A DNA stretch of 64,000 nt from Hexactinellida sp. DTS-2022 (GCA_028753945.1 JAPNXP010000010.1:4467042-4531041), one strand, 5' to 3'. Positions 33,673 to 44,489 are shown, counted from the stretch's first letter. Translations and numbers: made by a program. The notes: generated by a model from the sequence alone, not told the origin.

Positions 33673-34354
33673 CTAGCGCGCTTCGCTGGCTAGGTCTCTT
33701 CGCGGCAGAACTCAACCACATACGCCAACCACTCCGCGGTTAGTATGTGGTTTATATACTTCTAAGTTCTAACATTGATTATAAAGCGTAAATAGTCAAA
33801 TTTAACAATGTGAAATTTTAGTGATTACGTCATCCAGAGGCGTGTTGGGTCCAAGGGGCCCAGGCGGGATTAAGGCCTTACTACTACTCCGAATTTTTTC
33901 GGGGGCCCTACGGGCCCACGGTAAGCAACTTTCCGTGTGGTCCGGGCGAGGGGCCCGGGCGGGATTCCCGCCTGCCATGTATGGCCAGCACGCCCCTGAC
34001 GTCATCATTCGATAATTAGTAAGTATATTGACAATCTGGTGTGACCAACGTGTCCGCATCATTAATGTACACGTTCTATTAAATTTTTAGATTTTTATCT
34101 CTTAGAGGGCGCGAATTATGTGCTATTAAATAAATTTTCAGGATTCTCGAAATGTGACAATGACGTCATTACTTGTCGTGGTGTGAGAAATTTTGAGTGG
34201 AAACCTCAACTTGCTAGCGGGTGCTAAAAGTTACTCCTATAGCCCAAAAATCACATTTGGAAACCGTCCAGTTTCTTCAATCAACTCGGAACATACAAAC
34301 AAATATACACATATACAGTATACATATATACAGGTTTGTGTTTACTAGTATAGA
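33673..34354 (-). mobile_element. Helitron family 1, copy E, with a hAT MITE inside
   Basis: Minus-strand TCTATACTAGTAAACAC starts at 34354 and CTAG ends at 33673, with A before and T after on the plus strand. Without the 164-bp MITE and one duplication it is 510 bp. Confidence 0.92.
33835..33998. mobile_element. hAT MITE, 164 bp, GC-rich
   Basis: An exact 8-bp duplication ACGTCATC (33827-33834 and 33999-34006) flanks ends CAGAGGCGTGTTGG and CCAGCACGCCCCTG. The interior is rich in GGGCCC and GGGATT/AATCCC-type inverted pieces. Confidence 0.94.
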
Positions 34355-34390
34355 TATGTGACATGTAAAAATACAAAAATTGCACAGATT

Positions 34391-34470
34391 TTATGGCGCT
34401 AGGTGGGTCTCGTTTAGATACCAAATATAATCAAGTATAACAGAGCCCACATCAGCTGAGCCATAAAATA
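34391..34470. repeat. Small inverted repeat
   Basis: TTTATGGCGCTAGGTGGGTC and the imperfect complement GAGCCCACATCAGCTGAGCC pair around a short loop. No duplication was seen. Confidence 0.45.
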
Positions 34471-34528
34471 ATCAGATTAGTGATTATAAAGAGTAATTAA
34501 ATTACTGGCCAATAAAAAATGATTAGTA

Positions 34529-35573
34529 TCAAAAACTTAGATTGAAAGAAGTTATAAACTCATTTAGAAGGGCGCTAGTTCTGATGATCAGCCTGATGTC
34601 CACTCCTCCTTGTGCTCGCATTTGATCAACTGCGTGTTTAAAGTGTGAGACATAGGTGTTAACCTCATGTAGCATTTGCTGCAAGACATTTAACTCGGGA
34701 AGTTTGGCCTCGCCTAGATGTCTCTGACGGTTTTCCACTTCAGCATCTGCAGTATCGTCGTGGATGTAAATCTGGGAAAAACTGGTGCTTCATCACTATT
34801 TGGAACAAAAATTCCAATCTAATGGTGCACAATGCCCTGAACACGGAAGGTATATACACCACGTCTAGCATAGCAAGTTCTTTGTTGATATTTGCTCCGA
34901 GGGAACAAAACGCAAGACTTGAGTTATATGTTAGTATGTGGTTCCTGAAGTACTTGCCTCTGCTATGAGCAGCTGTGAGCAGATGGCCTAACCACTCAGG
35001 AAGTTTATCTAAAGAGGGAAGAACAACCTTGCCCTCTCCGAAACAGAGGGAAAAAATGCACATGCTTTCTTAATTGTGGAAAGCTTTTCACTCTCCCAAA
35101 ACTTAGCATCACAAATTGAACAGCTATATGACATACTACCTATTGAATGTTCATCAACCAAACCATCACTAACCTCAGAAGAGATTTGTGATTTAGCAAA
35201 ATTCAGGACCCCTAGATTGCAGAGTCGTAATTACTTGTCTTTTACAACAGAGTCCGGGACTTCAAATGATCCATTCGTTCTTATTCAGACTCACTTTGTC
35301 TGAGCACCTCCTGGTGTTTTCGCTTGTACTCGAAGCGATCAGCTGATTGAGCCTCAGTCTCACTTTTTCTGAGGGCCTCCTGGTGTTTTCGCTTGTACTC
35401 CATGCGATCAGCTGATTGAGCCTCAGTCTCACTTTTTCTGAGGGCCTCCTGGCGTTTGCGCTGGCACTACAAGCGCATAGCAGTCTCTGTGTCAGACTGC
35501 GCCAGTCTCCGAGAGCTTTGCGCTCTCGTTGTTTCTCAAGACGAAGAGCTCTTTGCAGGAGTCTCATTCTCAC
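34529..35573 (-). pseudogene. Helitron Rep/helicase protein, N-terminal part
   Basis: The start MRMRLLQRALRLEKQRERKA leads to two repeated SEKVRLRLNQLIA segments, the charged repeat N-terminus common in Helitron proteins. Later frames give LLTAAHSRGKYFRNHILTYN, SSLAFCSLGANINKE and, after frameshifts, IQGIVHHRIGILVPN, FPRFTSTTI, ENRQRHLGEAKLPELNVLQQ and MLHEVNTYVSHFKHAVDQM. These match the order of the Helitron helicase-like N-terminal domain. The HUH nuclease and helicase domains are missing. The intact protein nicks and replicates Helitron DNA by rolling circle. Confidence 0.82.
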
Positions 35574-35778
35574 GCAATGAGCCTTTCACTCAGCTTCCAT
35601 CATGAAGAGTTTACTATTTATAAAATTATTTTCCGACATTCTTGAACAAAAATTAGTTTGAGCTCTATACAGCTATTTATATAAAGCTCTCTGCATACTT
35701 AATTAGTTAATTCTCATTGGTTAATAATATCTCCTACATGTGTAAAGCTGTTATATAATTAACTAATTAAATTAGAGA

Positions 35779-35937
35779 ATACTTATCCACCGATCATCGG
35801 CGTTTGTATTAAAAAACCTCGCTACTTTCTACCGATGATGTTTTTTACAAACATAAAAAAACAATCGGTAGAAAGTTGCGAGGTTTTTTAATACAAACGC
35901 CGATGATCGGTGCTACCGATGATCGGTGGATAAGTAT
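35779..35937. repeat. Near-perfect hairpin/MITE with CCGATCATCGG motifs
   Basis: Arms of about 65 bp (ACTTATCCACCGATCATCGG onward) are almost perfectly complementary around a short loop. The right arm carries one extra CTACCGATGAT unit. No flanking duplication was found. Confidence 0.8.
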
Positions 35938-36296
35938 CCCATTAAATTAATAGTTTAAGTAGAAAATTCTCATTAGTTAACTACACTATTATTACATACT
36001 AATTTATCGAATTATCTATAATATCATATGTTTAGAAATTTAGAAATTCGAAATTCGTGTTCAGCATACGTGTTTACCTATAATACCCATTGAAAGCTAA
36101 CTTCTAGGTTGATTTTGAATCTTCATTAATTTGTTTACTTATTTTTGTAAACAACAACAACAAATATTCAAATTCTAAATTTATAAATGCGAAATTCGAA
36201 ATCAGCATACTTGTTCACCTAAATATCCGTTGAAAGCTAACTTCTAGGTTGATTTTAAAACAAACACACACACACAACAATCGTGTTTTAATAATA

Positions 36297-36690
36297 CGAG
36301 CCCTTCGGTCTCGGTCGCTTTGCAACGGTTCGGCGCTTCACGCCTCAAATTGACTGCCGCTGCGCGGCCTTACTACGCCTTGAAACTAATCATTTAGAAT
36401 TATACATCTCTGCGGTGTATTAAGTATATTCCTCATAAAGTCCCCTTAATAAGAATGCTATACAATTTAATTTGTCTGGGAAATTCAAATACTCCCAATA
36501 GTAGCTCAATAATTTCAGTTGCACGATAAGGAAGCTCGAATCCAAATAATACTGAAAGAAAAACATGCAATAGAATAGACAAATGATTGATTGGTTAAAT
36601 GAATTTATTTTCAATCAATCAAATTGCAGACTCAATCTTTCTATTATGCACAGGCTATTTATACTAATTGAATAAGTTAACTAATCTATC
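36297..36690 (-). mobile_element. Helitron family 2 fragments, minus strand
   Basis: The 3' end CGAGCCCTTCGGTCTCGGTC (minus CTCG end) at 36297 directly abuts the 5' end of the neighbouring Helitron. The body to 36690 is the reverse complement of unit interior 36950-37130 (TTCAGTTGCACGATAAG, AATCAATCAAATTG). Confidence 0.7.
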
Positions 36691-36708
36691 TATCTATCTA
36701 TCTATCTA

Positions 36709-38399
36709 TCTATATATAAAAAGAGGAATTGTTGTGTGTTTGTTTGTTTGTTTGTTTGTGTGTTTGTCCAGAATTGATTGGAAAGACTACGAGTCCCAGA
36801 AAGCTGAAAATTAGTATACAGGGGTAATTTTGTACTGCGACAACGATCTATTGGTTTTTGAAGAGAAATATTCACATTTGAAGTTGTCAAAATTTGTTAG
36901 CCAATTAAATTCGAGGGTTTGTTAGTATGGATTATCAGATTTAATCAATCAGTATAAATAGATTGTGCATAATAGAAATATTTCTGAGCCTCCAATTTGA
37001 TTGATTGAAAATAAATTCATTTAACCAATCAATCATTTGTCTATTCCATTGCCTGTTTTTCTTTTAGTATTATTTTGATTCTAGCTTTCGTATCGTGCAA
37101 CTGAAATTTATTGAGCTATTAAAACTCATTATTAATGTGATTGCTTTTGGGGAGGGAAAGGCCGCGAAGCGGCCGTTAATTGTATTGCGTAGTGCCTAAC
37201 ACGAACGAACAAAAGTCGCAAAGCGACTTTTGTGAGAGAGTGATCCGTCGCGAAGCGACCGAGACCGAAGGGCTCGTGTATAAAAAGAGGAATTGTTGTT
37301 TGTTTGTTTGTGTGGGTGTTTGTCCAGAATTAATTGGAAAGACTACCAGTCCCAGAAAGCTGAAAATTTGTATATAGGGGTAATTTTGTACTGCGACAAC
37401 GATCTATTGGTTTTTGAAGAGAAATATTCACATTTTAAGGTGACAAAATTTGTTAGCCAATTAAATTCGAGGCTTTATTAGTATGGATTAGCAGATTTCT
37501 TCAATTAGTATAAATAGATTGTGCATAATAGAAATATTTTCTGAGGCTCCAATTTGATTGATTGAAAATTAATTCATTTAACCAATCAATAAATTGTCTA
37601 TTCTATTGCCTGTTTTTCTTTTAGTAATATTTTGATTCGAGCTTTCTTATCGTGCAACTGAAATTTATTGAGCTATTTACCTCATATTAATGTGATTGCT
37701 TTTGGGGAGGGAAACGCCGCGAAGCGGCCGATAATTGTATCGCGTAGTGCCTAACACGAACGAACAAAAGTCGCGAAGCGACTTTTGTGAGAGAGTGATC
37801 CGTCGCGAAGCGACCGAGACCGAAGGGCTCGTAAATAAAAAGAGGAATTGTTGTGTGTTTGTGTGTTTGTGTGTTTGTTTGTTTGTTTGTCCAGAATTAA
37901 TTGGAAAGATTAAGAGTCCCAGAAAGCTGAAAATTTGTATACAGGGGTAATTTTGTATTGCGACAACGATCTATTGGTTTTTGAAGAGAAATATTCACAT
38001 TTGAAGGTGACAAAATATGTCAGCCAATTAAATTCGAGGGTTTGTTAGTATGGATTAGCAGATTTCATCAATTAGTATAAATAGATTGTGCATAATAGAA
38101 ATATTTTCTGAGGCTGCAATTTGATTGATTGAAAATAAATTCATTTAACCAATCAATCATTAGTCTATTCTATTGCCTGTTTTTCTTTTAGTATTATTTT
38201 GATTCGAGCTTTCTTATCGTGCAACTGAAATTTATTGAGCTATTAAAGCTCATTATTAATGTGATTGCTTTGGGGAGGGAAAGGCCGCGAAGCGGCCGTT
38301 AATTGTATCGCGTAGTGCCTAACACAAACGAACAAAAGTCGCGAAGCGACTTTTGTGAGAGAGTGATCCGTCGCGAAGCGACCGAGACCGAAGGGCTCG
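36709..38399 (+). mobile_element. Three head-to-tail Helitron family 2 units
   Basis: Units are 36709-37276, 37277-37831 and 37832-38399 (568, 555 and 568 bp). Each begins (TC/T)..ATAAAAAGAGGAATTGTTG, has a TTTG-rich stretch, TTTGTCCAGAATTRATTGG, and ends in stems GGCCGCGAAGCGGCC and GTCGCGAAGCGAC and then CCGAAGGGCTCG. Only the first starts with the full TC after an ATCT microsatellite. Later ones start immediately after the preceding CTCG. No coding sequence. Confidence 0.9.
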
Positions 38400-38754
38400 T
38401 ACTATCAAACCCTCGAATTTTTAATTGACTAACATATTTTGTCACCTTTAAATGTGAATATTTCTCTTCAAAAACCAATAGATCGTTGTCTCAGTACAAA
38501 ATTACCCCTGTATACAAATTTTCAGCTTTCTGAGACTCGTATTCTTTCCAATTAATTCTGGACAAACAAACAAACAAACAAACAAACAAACAAACAAACA
38601 AACAAACAAACAAACAAACAAACAAACAAACAAACAAACAAACAAACAAACAAACAAACAAGCAAGCAAACAAATAAACAAACAAACAAACATACAAACA
38701 AACAAACAAACAAACAAACAAACAAACACACAACAATTGCCTTTTTAATATATA
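38400..38754 (-). mobile_element. Helitron family 2 5' part with long CAAA microsatellite
   Basis: The minus-strand 5' half-unit has its TTTG stretch expanded to about 40 CAAA repeats (38564-38727). It ends where CGAGGGTTTG meets the inverted array. The long Val-Cys-Leu-Phe frames here are microsatellite translation, not a gene. Confidence 0.85.
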
Positions 38755-39030
38755 CGAACCCTTCGTTCTCGGTAGCTTCGCGACGGATCACTCTCTCACA
38801 AAAGTTGCTTCGCGACTTTTGTTCGTTCGTGTTAGACACTACGCAACACAATTAATTAACGGCCGCTTCGCAGCCTTACTCTCCTCAAATATCACTCATA
38901 TTAAATAAATTAAACCTGTGACTTGTAAATTACACGTACTCAATTCAGTATGCTGCTATTTGGGACCCAATTATATCAACTAATTAATTAATTAATTAAT
39001 GTTATTTACTACCCCAGGATTTACTGCATA

Positions 39031-39214
39031 CAGTTTAAATCGGGTTTTTTGCTACGGGTTTTTTTGCCTCTCCGGGTTATTTTGCCTCCTTGCTTCTCCT
39101 TGTTTCTTCATAACTTCATAGCACTGTATAATGTTAAATACGGGTTTTTTTGCATATCGGTTTTTTTTGCCTCTTTTCCATGCATTAGGGGGGCAAAAAA
39201 CCCGATTTCGACTG
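39031..39214. mobile_element. pogo-like MITE, 184 bp, with CGGGTTTTTTGC units
   Basis: The ends CAGTTTAAATCGGGTTTTTT and complement are flanked by TA (39029-39030 and 39215-39216). Unit CGGGTTTTTTTGC recurs four times. Uninterrupted Helitron copies confirm the empty site. Confidence 0.88.
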
Positions 39215-39864
39215 TAGTGAATTGTTTGATTCTTATTAATTCGCTGCATCATCATTATGTCATTAATTATGCAGAAGATATAGGTATTGTAAATAGTTGA
39301 ATTACTTTGATAGTAATATTATGCATACTTATGTGATTGACGTAGCTAAATACATCACGAATAGAAATAAACTTGATAGAAGCCAAACTGGATTATTCAA
39401 ATGTGAAATTTCGGAATTAATGTAGGTGAAGACTAAATCATCAAACCTCAATATGTGCAATGACGCAGCAATTGCAACTTACATTTTGTTATTGCCTGGC
39501 TCAGATAAAATGAGAAAATTATAAAAATTTCTAGAGACATGCAATACATTCTGTTTTATAATGTCACAAAATTGTTTGACGATCGAATCAAAATTGTAAG
39601 AGCTGAATCCAAATTAGTTCCTACGTGACTTCACATTCCTATAAATCGGTATACGTGTTTCTCATTTCATGTTGTCTTGCCATCTATAATTGTGGGCGAA
39701 TCGGATAAGAACTGAAAGAGTTATTCCAAAATGTGTGCGTTTATGACGTAATAATCCCGTTATCTCGCTTATAAAACCAATATATCGTTGTCATCGTGTA
39801 AAATTTCCCCTGCATGCCAATTTTCAGCTTTCTAAGACTCGTAGTCTTTCCTATTAATTCTGAC

Positions 39865-41466
39865 CAGAGCCGGATTAACCACTAAGCCAAATAAGCCATG
39901 GCTTAGGGCCCCACAGTTCTGGGGGGCCCACCCAGGGCCTGATTACCGCATATGCCAAGTAGGCCATGGCCTAGGGCCCCGCGGATTTGGGGGCCCAGCG
40001 CTTTTAGCGGCTCCGGGGCGTTTAGGTGAATTTTTAGAGAAATTATTAAAAATGAGGCTTCATGTATTGGGCAGATGGACTCATCGTGTCAAGCAAGTAT
40101 GCCAATATTTATTTTGTGTCCGTTATCATCGGATATAGTGTTACTAATTTTAAATTATAAATTGATATTGATGCATGGAATTTTCTATTATTTATAAGGC
40201 AACCAAATTCAATATAGGTACGTTTTTATAACATTGATATGATTGTACTTCATACATCCTTTATTTATTCATCGTTCACTCCCGCTAAGTTGTTTAAAAC
40301 ACTCTTTTTCAATGAACATATATTTGTAATAAGTATTTTACCTTTTAAAATATCTGTTGTGTTCTTTGAAGTTCTACACTGTCGGACTGTCACGAAAAAA
40401 TTGGTCCGGGCCAAAACTGGTCCGGGACCAATTTTGGCCTGCTATAAATGGTCCTAGCTTGCTAAAATAGGTCCGGCCTAAACTTTTTGTTAGATCGCAT
40501 TGTTAGATCGCACTATAGTTGCTATAACAGACTGCCTACTAGTGCGAAATTGTATAGGACAATCAATTATTAAATTGAAAATGTATCTTTTTCTAATTGT
40601 CTACTATGGTTCAGGGGAAAAAGGAGTCCCTTGTAGGTATTAAGGCATGAATAATAGTGAAAAGAATTGGTTTTGTAATTGTGATATATGGAGTTACGGT
40701 GTAAGAATCAACTTAGTAATTGTGTATTATTGACTATTGTGAAAACATTTGCATCTTCTATCTATTCTTGTGTTGATGAATGATAAAAAGCTCTTTAATT
40801 ATTGTCTTGGAATGGCTGTCCGGCGGGGACCACCTTTGGCCAATGGGGACCGCCTTTGGCGACCAAAACCGGTCCGGCCGGACCATTTTTGGCGACCAAA
40901 ACTAGTCCGACCGGACCATTTATCTCCAGCCAAAATTGGTCCCGGACCATTTTTGGCAGTCAAAATTGGTCCGGCCGGACCATTTTTGGCAGTCAAAATT
41001 GGTCCGGCCGGACCACTTTTGACCCTGAACAATTTTGGCGTGACAGGGACTACTAATGTTGAGAACCTATTTCTAAACAAAATATTACCTTGTAATTGAA
41101 GTTAGATTGATTTTAATACATCTAAATTATTTAATGATACTTTTAGTTTAGAAACTTTGACTGGTTTGACATTTCGTCAATTAATAATGTGACCTGAATG
41201 TTTAATAATTATGTCTCGAAGTGGCAACTTATTATGTATAGTACGTAATTTAAGTTTAACTAGTTAGACATGCAGTCTTCGCACGGATATCATTGACGAC
41301 TTAGCAAGAATAAAGCTTGAAAAAAGTTGTTTGATGGATATGTAATGATTCATGTATCTAAGAAAATAATACTTAATAAATTTATTTTCATTAATATGTA
41401 TTTAGTCTTAGGGGGCCCCCAAAAAACTTTTGGCCTAGGGCCCCGCACAGTCTTAATCCGGCCCTG
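39865..41466. mobile_element. hAT element, 1602 bp, non-coding
   Basis: An exact 8-bp duplication ATTCTGAC (39857-39864 and 41467-41474) flanks ends CAGAGCCGGATTAACC and complement TTAATCCGGCCCTG. At 39936 a second left end (CAGGGCCTGATTACC) follows, suggesting a terminal duplication or nested relative. GGCCTAGGGCCCC motifs lie near both ends. No transposase remains. Confidence 0.9.
40387..41046. mobile_element. Palindrome-array element with GGTCCGGCCGGACC units
   Basis: The ends CTGTCACG and CGTGACAG enclose clusters of AAAATTGGTCCGGCCGGACC-type units (40405-40475 and 40815-41030) around an A+T-rich core. GGA flanks each side, a possible 3-bp duplication. It is nested in the hAT. Family unknown; the palindromic units resemble those of the ACGT-targeting element. 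Confidence 0.65.
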
Positions 41467-41504
41467 ATTCTGACAAACACATACACACACACATGTACAC
41501 ACAC

Positions 41505-41660
41505 ACTTGCACTTTGCTATACCTGTGTTGGTACGATACAATATTTATGGTTGATTAGTGTAGGGACTAATTAATTAACTGTGTCACAATCAGAAGAAAA
41601 ATGGGAATTCGTGAACTGCAATCAGATGTAGAAATTTAGTGTACGTCTAATGCTTTGAAT
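41505..41660 (-). repeat. Segment shared inversely with 49620-49770
   Basis: TTGCACTTTGCTATACCTGT through TTAGTGTACGTCTAATGC is the reverse complement of 49620-49770, with small differences. It flanks Helitron family 2 DNA in both places. Confidence 0.75.
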
Positions 41661-41834
41661 TTTCTACAGGTAGGAGCAAAATTGGGAAGTTAGTACAAAA
41701 TATCTGTTTTTCGCAACTGTGGCGAATATACTAGAGCTTGAATTTATGTTGGTAGGCAACTATGAAGCGTTTATACTATTTGATATGTGAAGTTTATATA
41801 ATGAAGAGATATTTGAGATATTCGTAAAAATGAA

Positions 41835-42163
41835 ACACTACTGGATTCGTTTCGAAACGAATATTCGTTTGAACGAATTATTAGATTGAAAGAATATTCG
41901 TTGACTAATTTTCGACAACAACATGACTTTTGTTTAGATTGGAGAGATCGTAAATATACATTCCTACCTAAACTAGTAGAGTAATAACTAACTTGTGTCT
42001 AATACACTTTGTAGCTATGATTAAACCATATTGTAACATTAACAAAAAACTATTCTTGAAATGAATTTATTGCTAAGTCATAAAACGAAAGTACATTCGA
42101 ATATTCATTCATTTAGAAAAAAGTTAGTTCGTTACATTTTGGATATTCTTTTCAGCCCTGTCA
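41835..42163. mobile_element. Degraded second copy of the AATATTCG hAT MITE
   Basis: It matches 16120-16491 in inverted orientation: CGAACGAATTATTAGATTGA-type left part and AGTTCGTTACATTTTGGATA-type right part, ending CAGCCCTG. Ends are worn and no duplication is readable. Confidence 0.75.
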
Positions 42164-43020
42164 AAATATTTAGTCAAAAACAATAATTATAATAAGACGG
42201 TTGTTGTCTGGTTTAATAAATTAAATAATAAAAAAATTATGTGAGTAAGCTTAAGTAGTCAAATTTACATTATGAAGTATTAATTAACTATTACTATATC
42301 ATTCGATAATGATTAAGTATAGTGGTAATCAGGGGCGTTCCGTGCGGGGGGTATGGGGGGTGCTGTATTATTCAAGATGCCAAATAATCCATTCTTGGGG
42401 GATCCTTAGATTTGTCGATTATTTCATCAAATGTAGAGATTCTAGATTTCGCTGTTTATCTTCGAGGGTTCAACACTTTGGTTTATTCCGCCGCTGATGA
42501 TTAATGATGAGGTCATCAATATTACTGTAAATATCTATGCAGAAACCGGTTGCATTTCTGAACTATGACTTGTGGTCGTGAAGGAATGTGAAATATAGAA
42601 GTACCACTATGAACATTGTAATATCCACTAGCGTAACAAGAAGCAGAACAAGGCTAGTTATCCAAGAAAAAATGTGAATAAGAAGCTAACGTTAAAAAGA
42701 AAAGAAAAGTATGAAATAATGAATAATATGTAATTTGTAAATGAATTGCACTGTTTTTCCAAAAACTGTCCACCCTACAAAACTTGTCCGGGGTGGACAG
42801 TTTTTGACAAATATCTATGGTGCATGTCAAAAATTGTCCCCCCTACAAAATCTGTCCTCCCCCCCTTATTTTTAATTATTAGTCATATCATGATTCATGA
42901 ATTTTAAGGTTTCTATTTGCGATCGAAATGTTTGGTGAAATGTAATACGTAATCACAATAATGATAATGAAGAGTGGTATGAAACAGCTCATCTTAAATC
43001 AAATCATTTCTGAGATGTCA
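42164..43020. other. Unassigned; contains a GTCC palindrome scrap
   Basis: At 42331 CAGGGGCGTTCCGTGCGGGG is a hAT-style left end with no right partner. At 42747-42870 CAAAAACTGTCCACC and GGTGGACAGTTTTTG pair, a relative of the ACGT-targeting element. No genes. Confidence 0.45.
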
Positions 43021-43205
43021 ATCAGGTATTCACTAAACATCTTGAACTTAAACTCATAAAAATTTGTTAAGTTTAAGTGCGAGTTTTTCCAAAACTTATT
43101 TTTGCTCGAAGTTATTCTTAAACTTAGTTTAAACAAATTTTTGTCTTAGTTTAAGATTAGGTTTAAATTTAAGAAGTTTAATAAAAACTTATGCTCAATC
43201 TTGTT
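43020..43205. mobile_element. Possible Harbinger-derived MITE
   Basis: Sequence rich in TTAAGTTTAAG and AAACTTAGTTTAAAC, ending TTAAGAAGTTTAATAAAAAC, resembles the subterminal zones of the Harbinger at 17294-18789. Ends and duplication are not resolved. Confidence 0.4.
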
Positions 43206-43559
43206 AATTATTTGAAATTGATAATTCTGAACTAATTACGGAAGCTTTTGCGCGAGTTCTGGTTTACTTGACTTATTGCGCAAGTTTTACGCATAACACT
43301 TAAGTTGACTTAACCAATACGTTATGGTATTGTAGTGTGTCTGGTAGGAGTACTATTTAATGTTGGAAGCTGCAAAATTAATCTAATTAAACATTAATTC
43401 GAACTACTTCTAAGTTCTAACGCTACAAATTCAGCATATCTCACATCTGACAGATATCCACCAAATTTCGCCTAAGATCAAAAGAGAAATTTTCCCAGAA
43501 AAGCTTCAAAATACCGCATCTTTGGGGAGAAACTAATTAAGCCCTTCGACATTTGATCG

Positions 43560-44130
43560 TAATAATGAGAACTGAGGTGAGCACCATTCTTAGAAGAAAT
43601 TCATGACAACTCAGGTCATCAATGCATTCAATACACTTATAACATTGCAAAAGATTGGACTACTATTGATCCAGTATGCCCAAGGATTTCGAGCTCTATG
43701 TACAAGCCTGTGTCCGTTGCAGTGTTTTTTTTTAGGATTTGCTTAGAGGGCTCAGCCAACAATAACAGGCCCTCACCCCCAACAATTAGAGGCCCTCACT
43801 CTACATTTCATGATATTCAGCACTTAGCACGTTAAAAATTAGAGGCCCATTGAGAAAAATTAGAAGCCCATTTTGGGCCTCTAATTTTCCTTAAAAAAAC
43901 ACTGGTCCGTTGTATCATAAATCAACTCAGTATGCAAAGTCTTACGTTTCCTCAATAACTTCTTCCAGTCATCACCAAAGTTTGAACCGCGTTGGTATGG
44001 ATCTGACTGGGCCTCTGATAGAATCGATTCGCTACAAGTAGATATTAACCGTTATCGATCATTTACAAGATGGATTGAGACCCGCCCTCTTCGTACGAAA
44101 AAAGCAATAGAAATACCCTGAGGTTTATTT
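43560..44130 (+). pseudogene. Integrase remnant (gypsy/Ginger type) split by a hAT MITE
   Basis: Before the MITE, frames give EEIHDNSGHQCIQYTYNIAK and PKDFELYVQACVRC, the zinc-binding H-x-H/C-x2-C region. After it comes the RNase H-like core start: NRVGMDLTGPLIESIRYK, then ILTVIDHFTRWIETRPLRTK. The first catalytic aspartate is in GMDLTGPL. Removing the MITE and one duplication restores the reading CVRCIINQ across the junction. The rest of the core and C-terminus are missing. No LTRs were seen, so retrotransposon and Ginger-type DNA transposon origins remain open. Confidence 0.75.
43720..43904. mobile_element. hAT MITE, 185 bp
   Basis: An exact 8-bp duplication GTCCGTTG (43712-43719 and 43905-43912) flanks ends CAGTGTTTTTTTTTAGGA and TCCTTAAAAAAACACTG. 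GGGCCTCTAATTTT motifs are inside. It splits the zinc-binding cysteine codons of the integrase remnant. Confidence 0.95.
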
Positions 44131-44489
44131 TATATCTACTGCAGCACGGACTACTATATTACCGAACGCGACAAAGCCAAACCACAGTCAAAAATGCATA
44201 GGCTGAACATTGTATGACTGAAAATATGGTCAATTCTGTATTTTTAGTCACTAAATTTGGTATCTAACACAATCTTTTGGCGCTGAATTCAAAAATGACA
44301 ATTTCAAGGTTCAAAAACTCACTCCCCGCCCTAATTTTGGCAAAAAGGCGTGGTCACACCCAAATATGGTCAATTCCATATTTTTGTTCTATTACTTCAT
44401 CATAACACTAAATTCGCAATTCCTCTTAACTAGGAACGATATTGATGAACATATGATTAATAAATTGTTCAGCTAAATAATAAATATAT
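44131..44489. other. Unassigned
   Basis: ATATGGTCAATTC and TATTTTTGT blocks are repeated at about 44220-44250 and 44365-44390. No coding sequence was recognised. Confidence 0.4.

Larger units (their letters stand above)
34520..36296 (-). mobile_element. Autonomous-derived Helitron 2b, 3'-truncated
   Basis: The 5' end near 36296 (TTATTAAAACACGATTG then a GT-rich stretch) and the duplicated 125-bp leader block (36060-36260) match Helitron 27092-28939. They lead on the minus strand to a Helitron-type coding remnant (35573-34529). The element stops at about 34520 with no 3' hairpin. A near-perfect hairpin is inserted at 35779-35937. This links the non-autonomous copies to a coding parent. Confidence 0.7.
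38755..41504 (-). mobile_element. Helitron family 2, long form, with nested hAT and pogo MITE
   Basis: The minus 3' end CTCG is at 38755. The body shares GCATACTGAATTGAGTACGT and GCAGCGAATTAAT-type sequence with 49620-50254 and 56988-57755. The 5' region has GGAAAGACTACGAGTC and, past the hAT, a GT-rich end near 41500. Insertions are 39031-39214 and 39865-41466. Confidence 0.75.

Noticed and set aside
33802-34062. Proline-rich frames on both strands
   Set aside because: They cross the GC-rich hAT MITE at 33835-33998.
35076-35303. 75-codon plus-strand frame
   Set aside because: It is antisense to the Helitron protein remnant, which has clear domain order.
37150-37276. Bacterial-type terminator hairpins (GTCGCGAAGCGAC)
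   Set aside because: They recur in every Helitron family 2 copy at its 3' end; context is eukaryotic.
36709-38399. CRISPR-like array of repeats
   Set aside because: Units are 555-568 bp with Helitron ends and no short repeat-spacer structure; the host is an animal.
38491-38851. Long Val-Cys-Leu-Phe open frames on the minus strand
   Set aside because: They translate the (CAAA)n microsatellite of a Helitron leader in each frame; no real coding signal.
40799-41099. Gly-Pro-Ala-rich overlapping frames on both strands
   Set aside because: They result from GGTCCGGCCGGACC palindromes; symmetrical frames on both strands are expected.
43560-44130. Complete LTR retrotransposon around the integrase
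   Set aside because: No paired LTRs, primer-binding site, reverse transcriptase or gag was found; only the integrase part is present.
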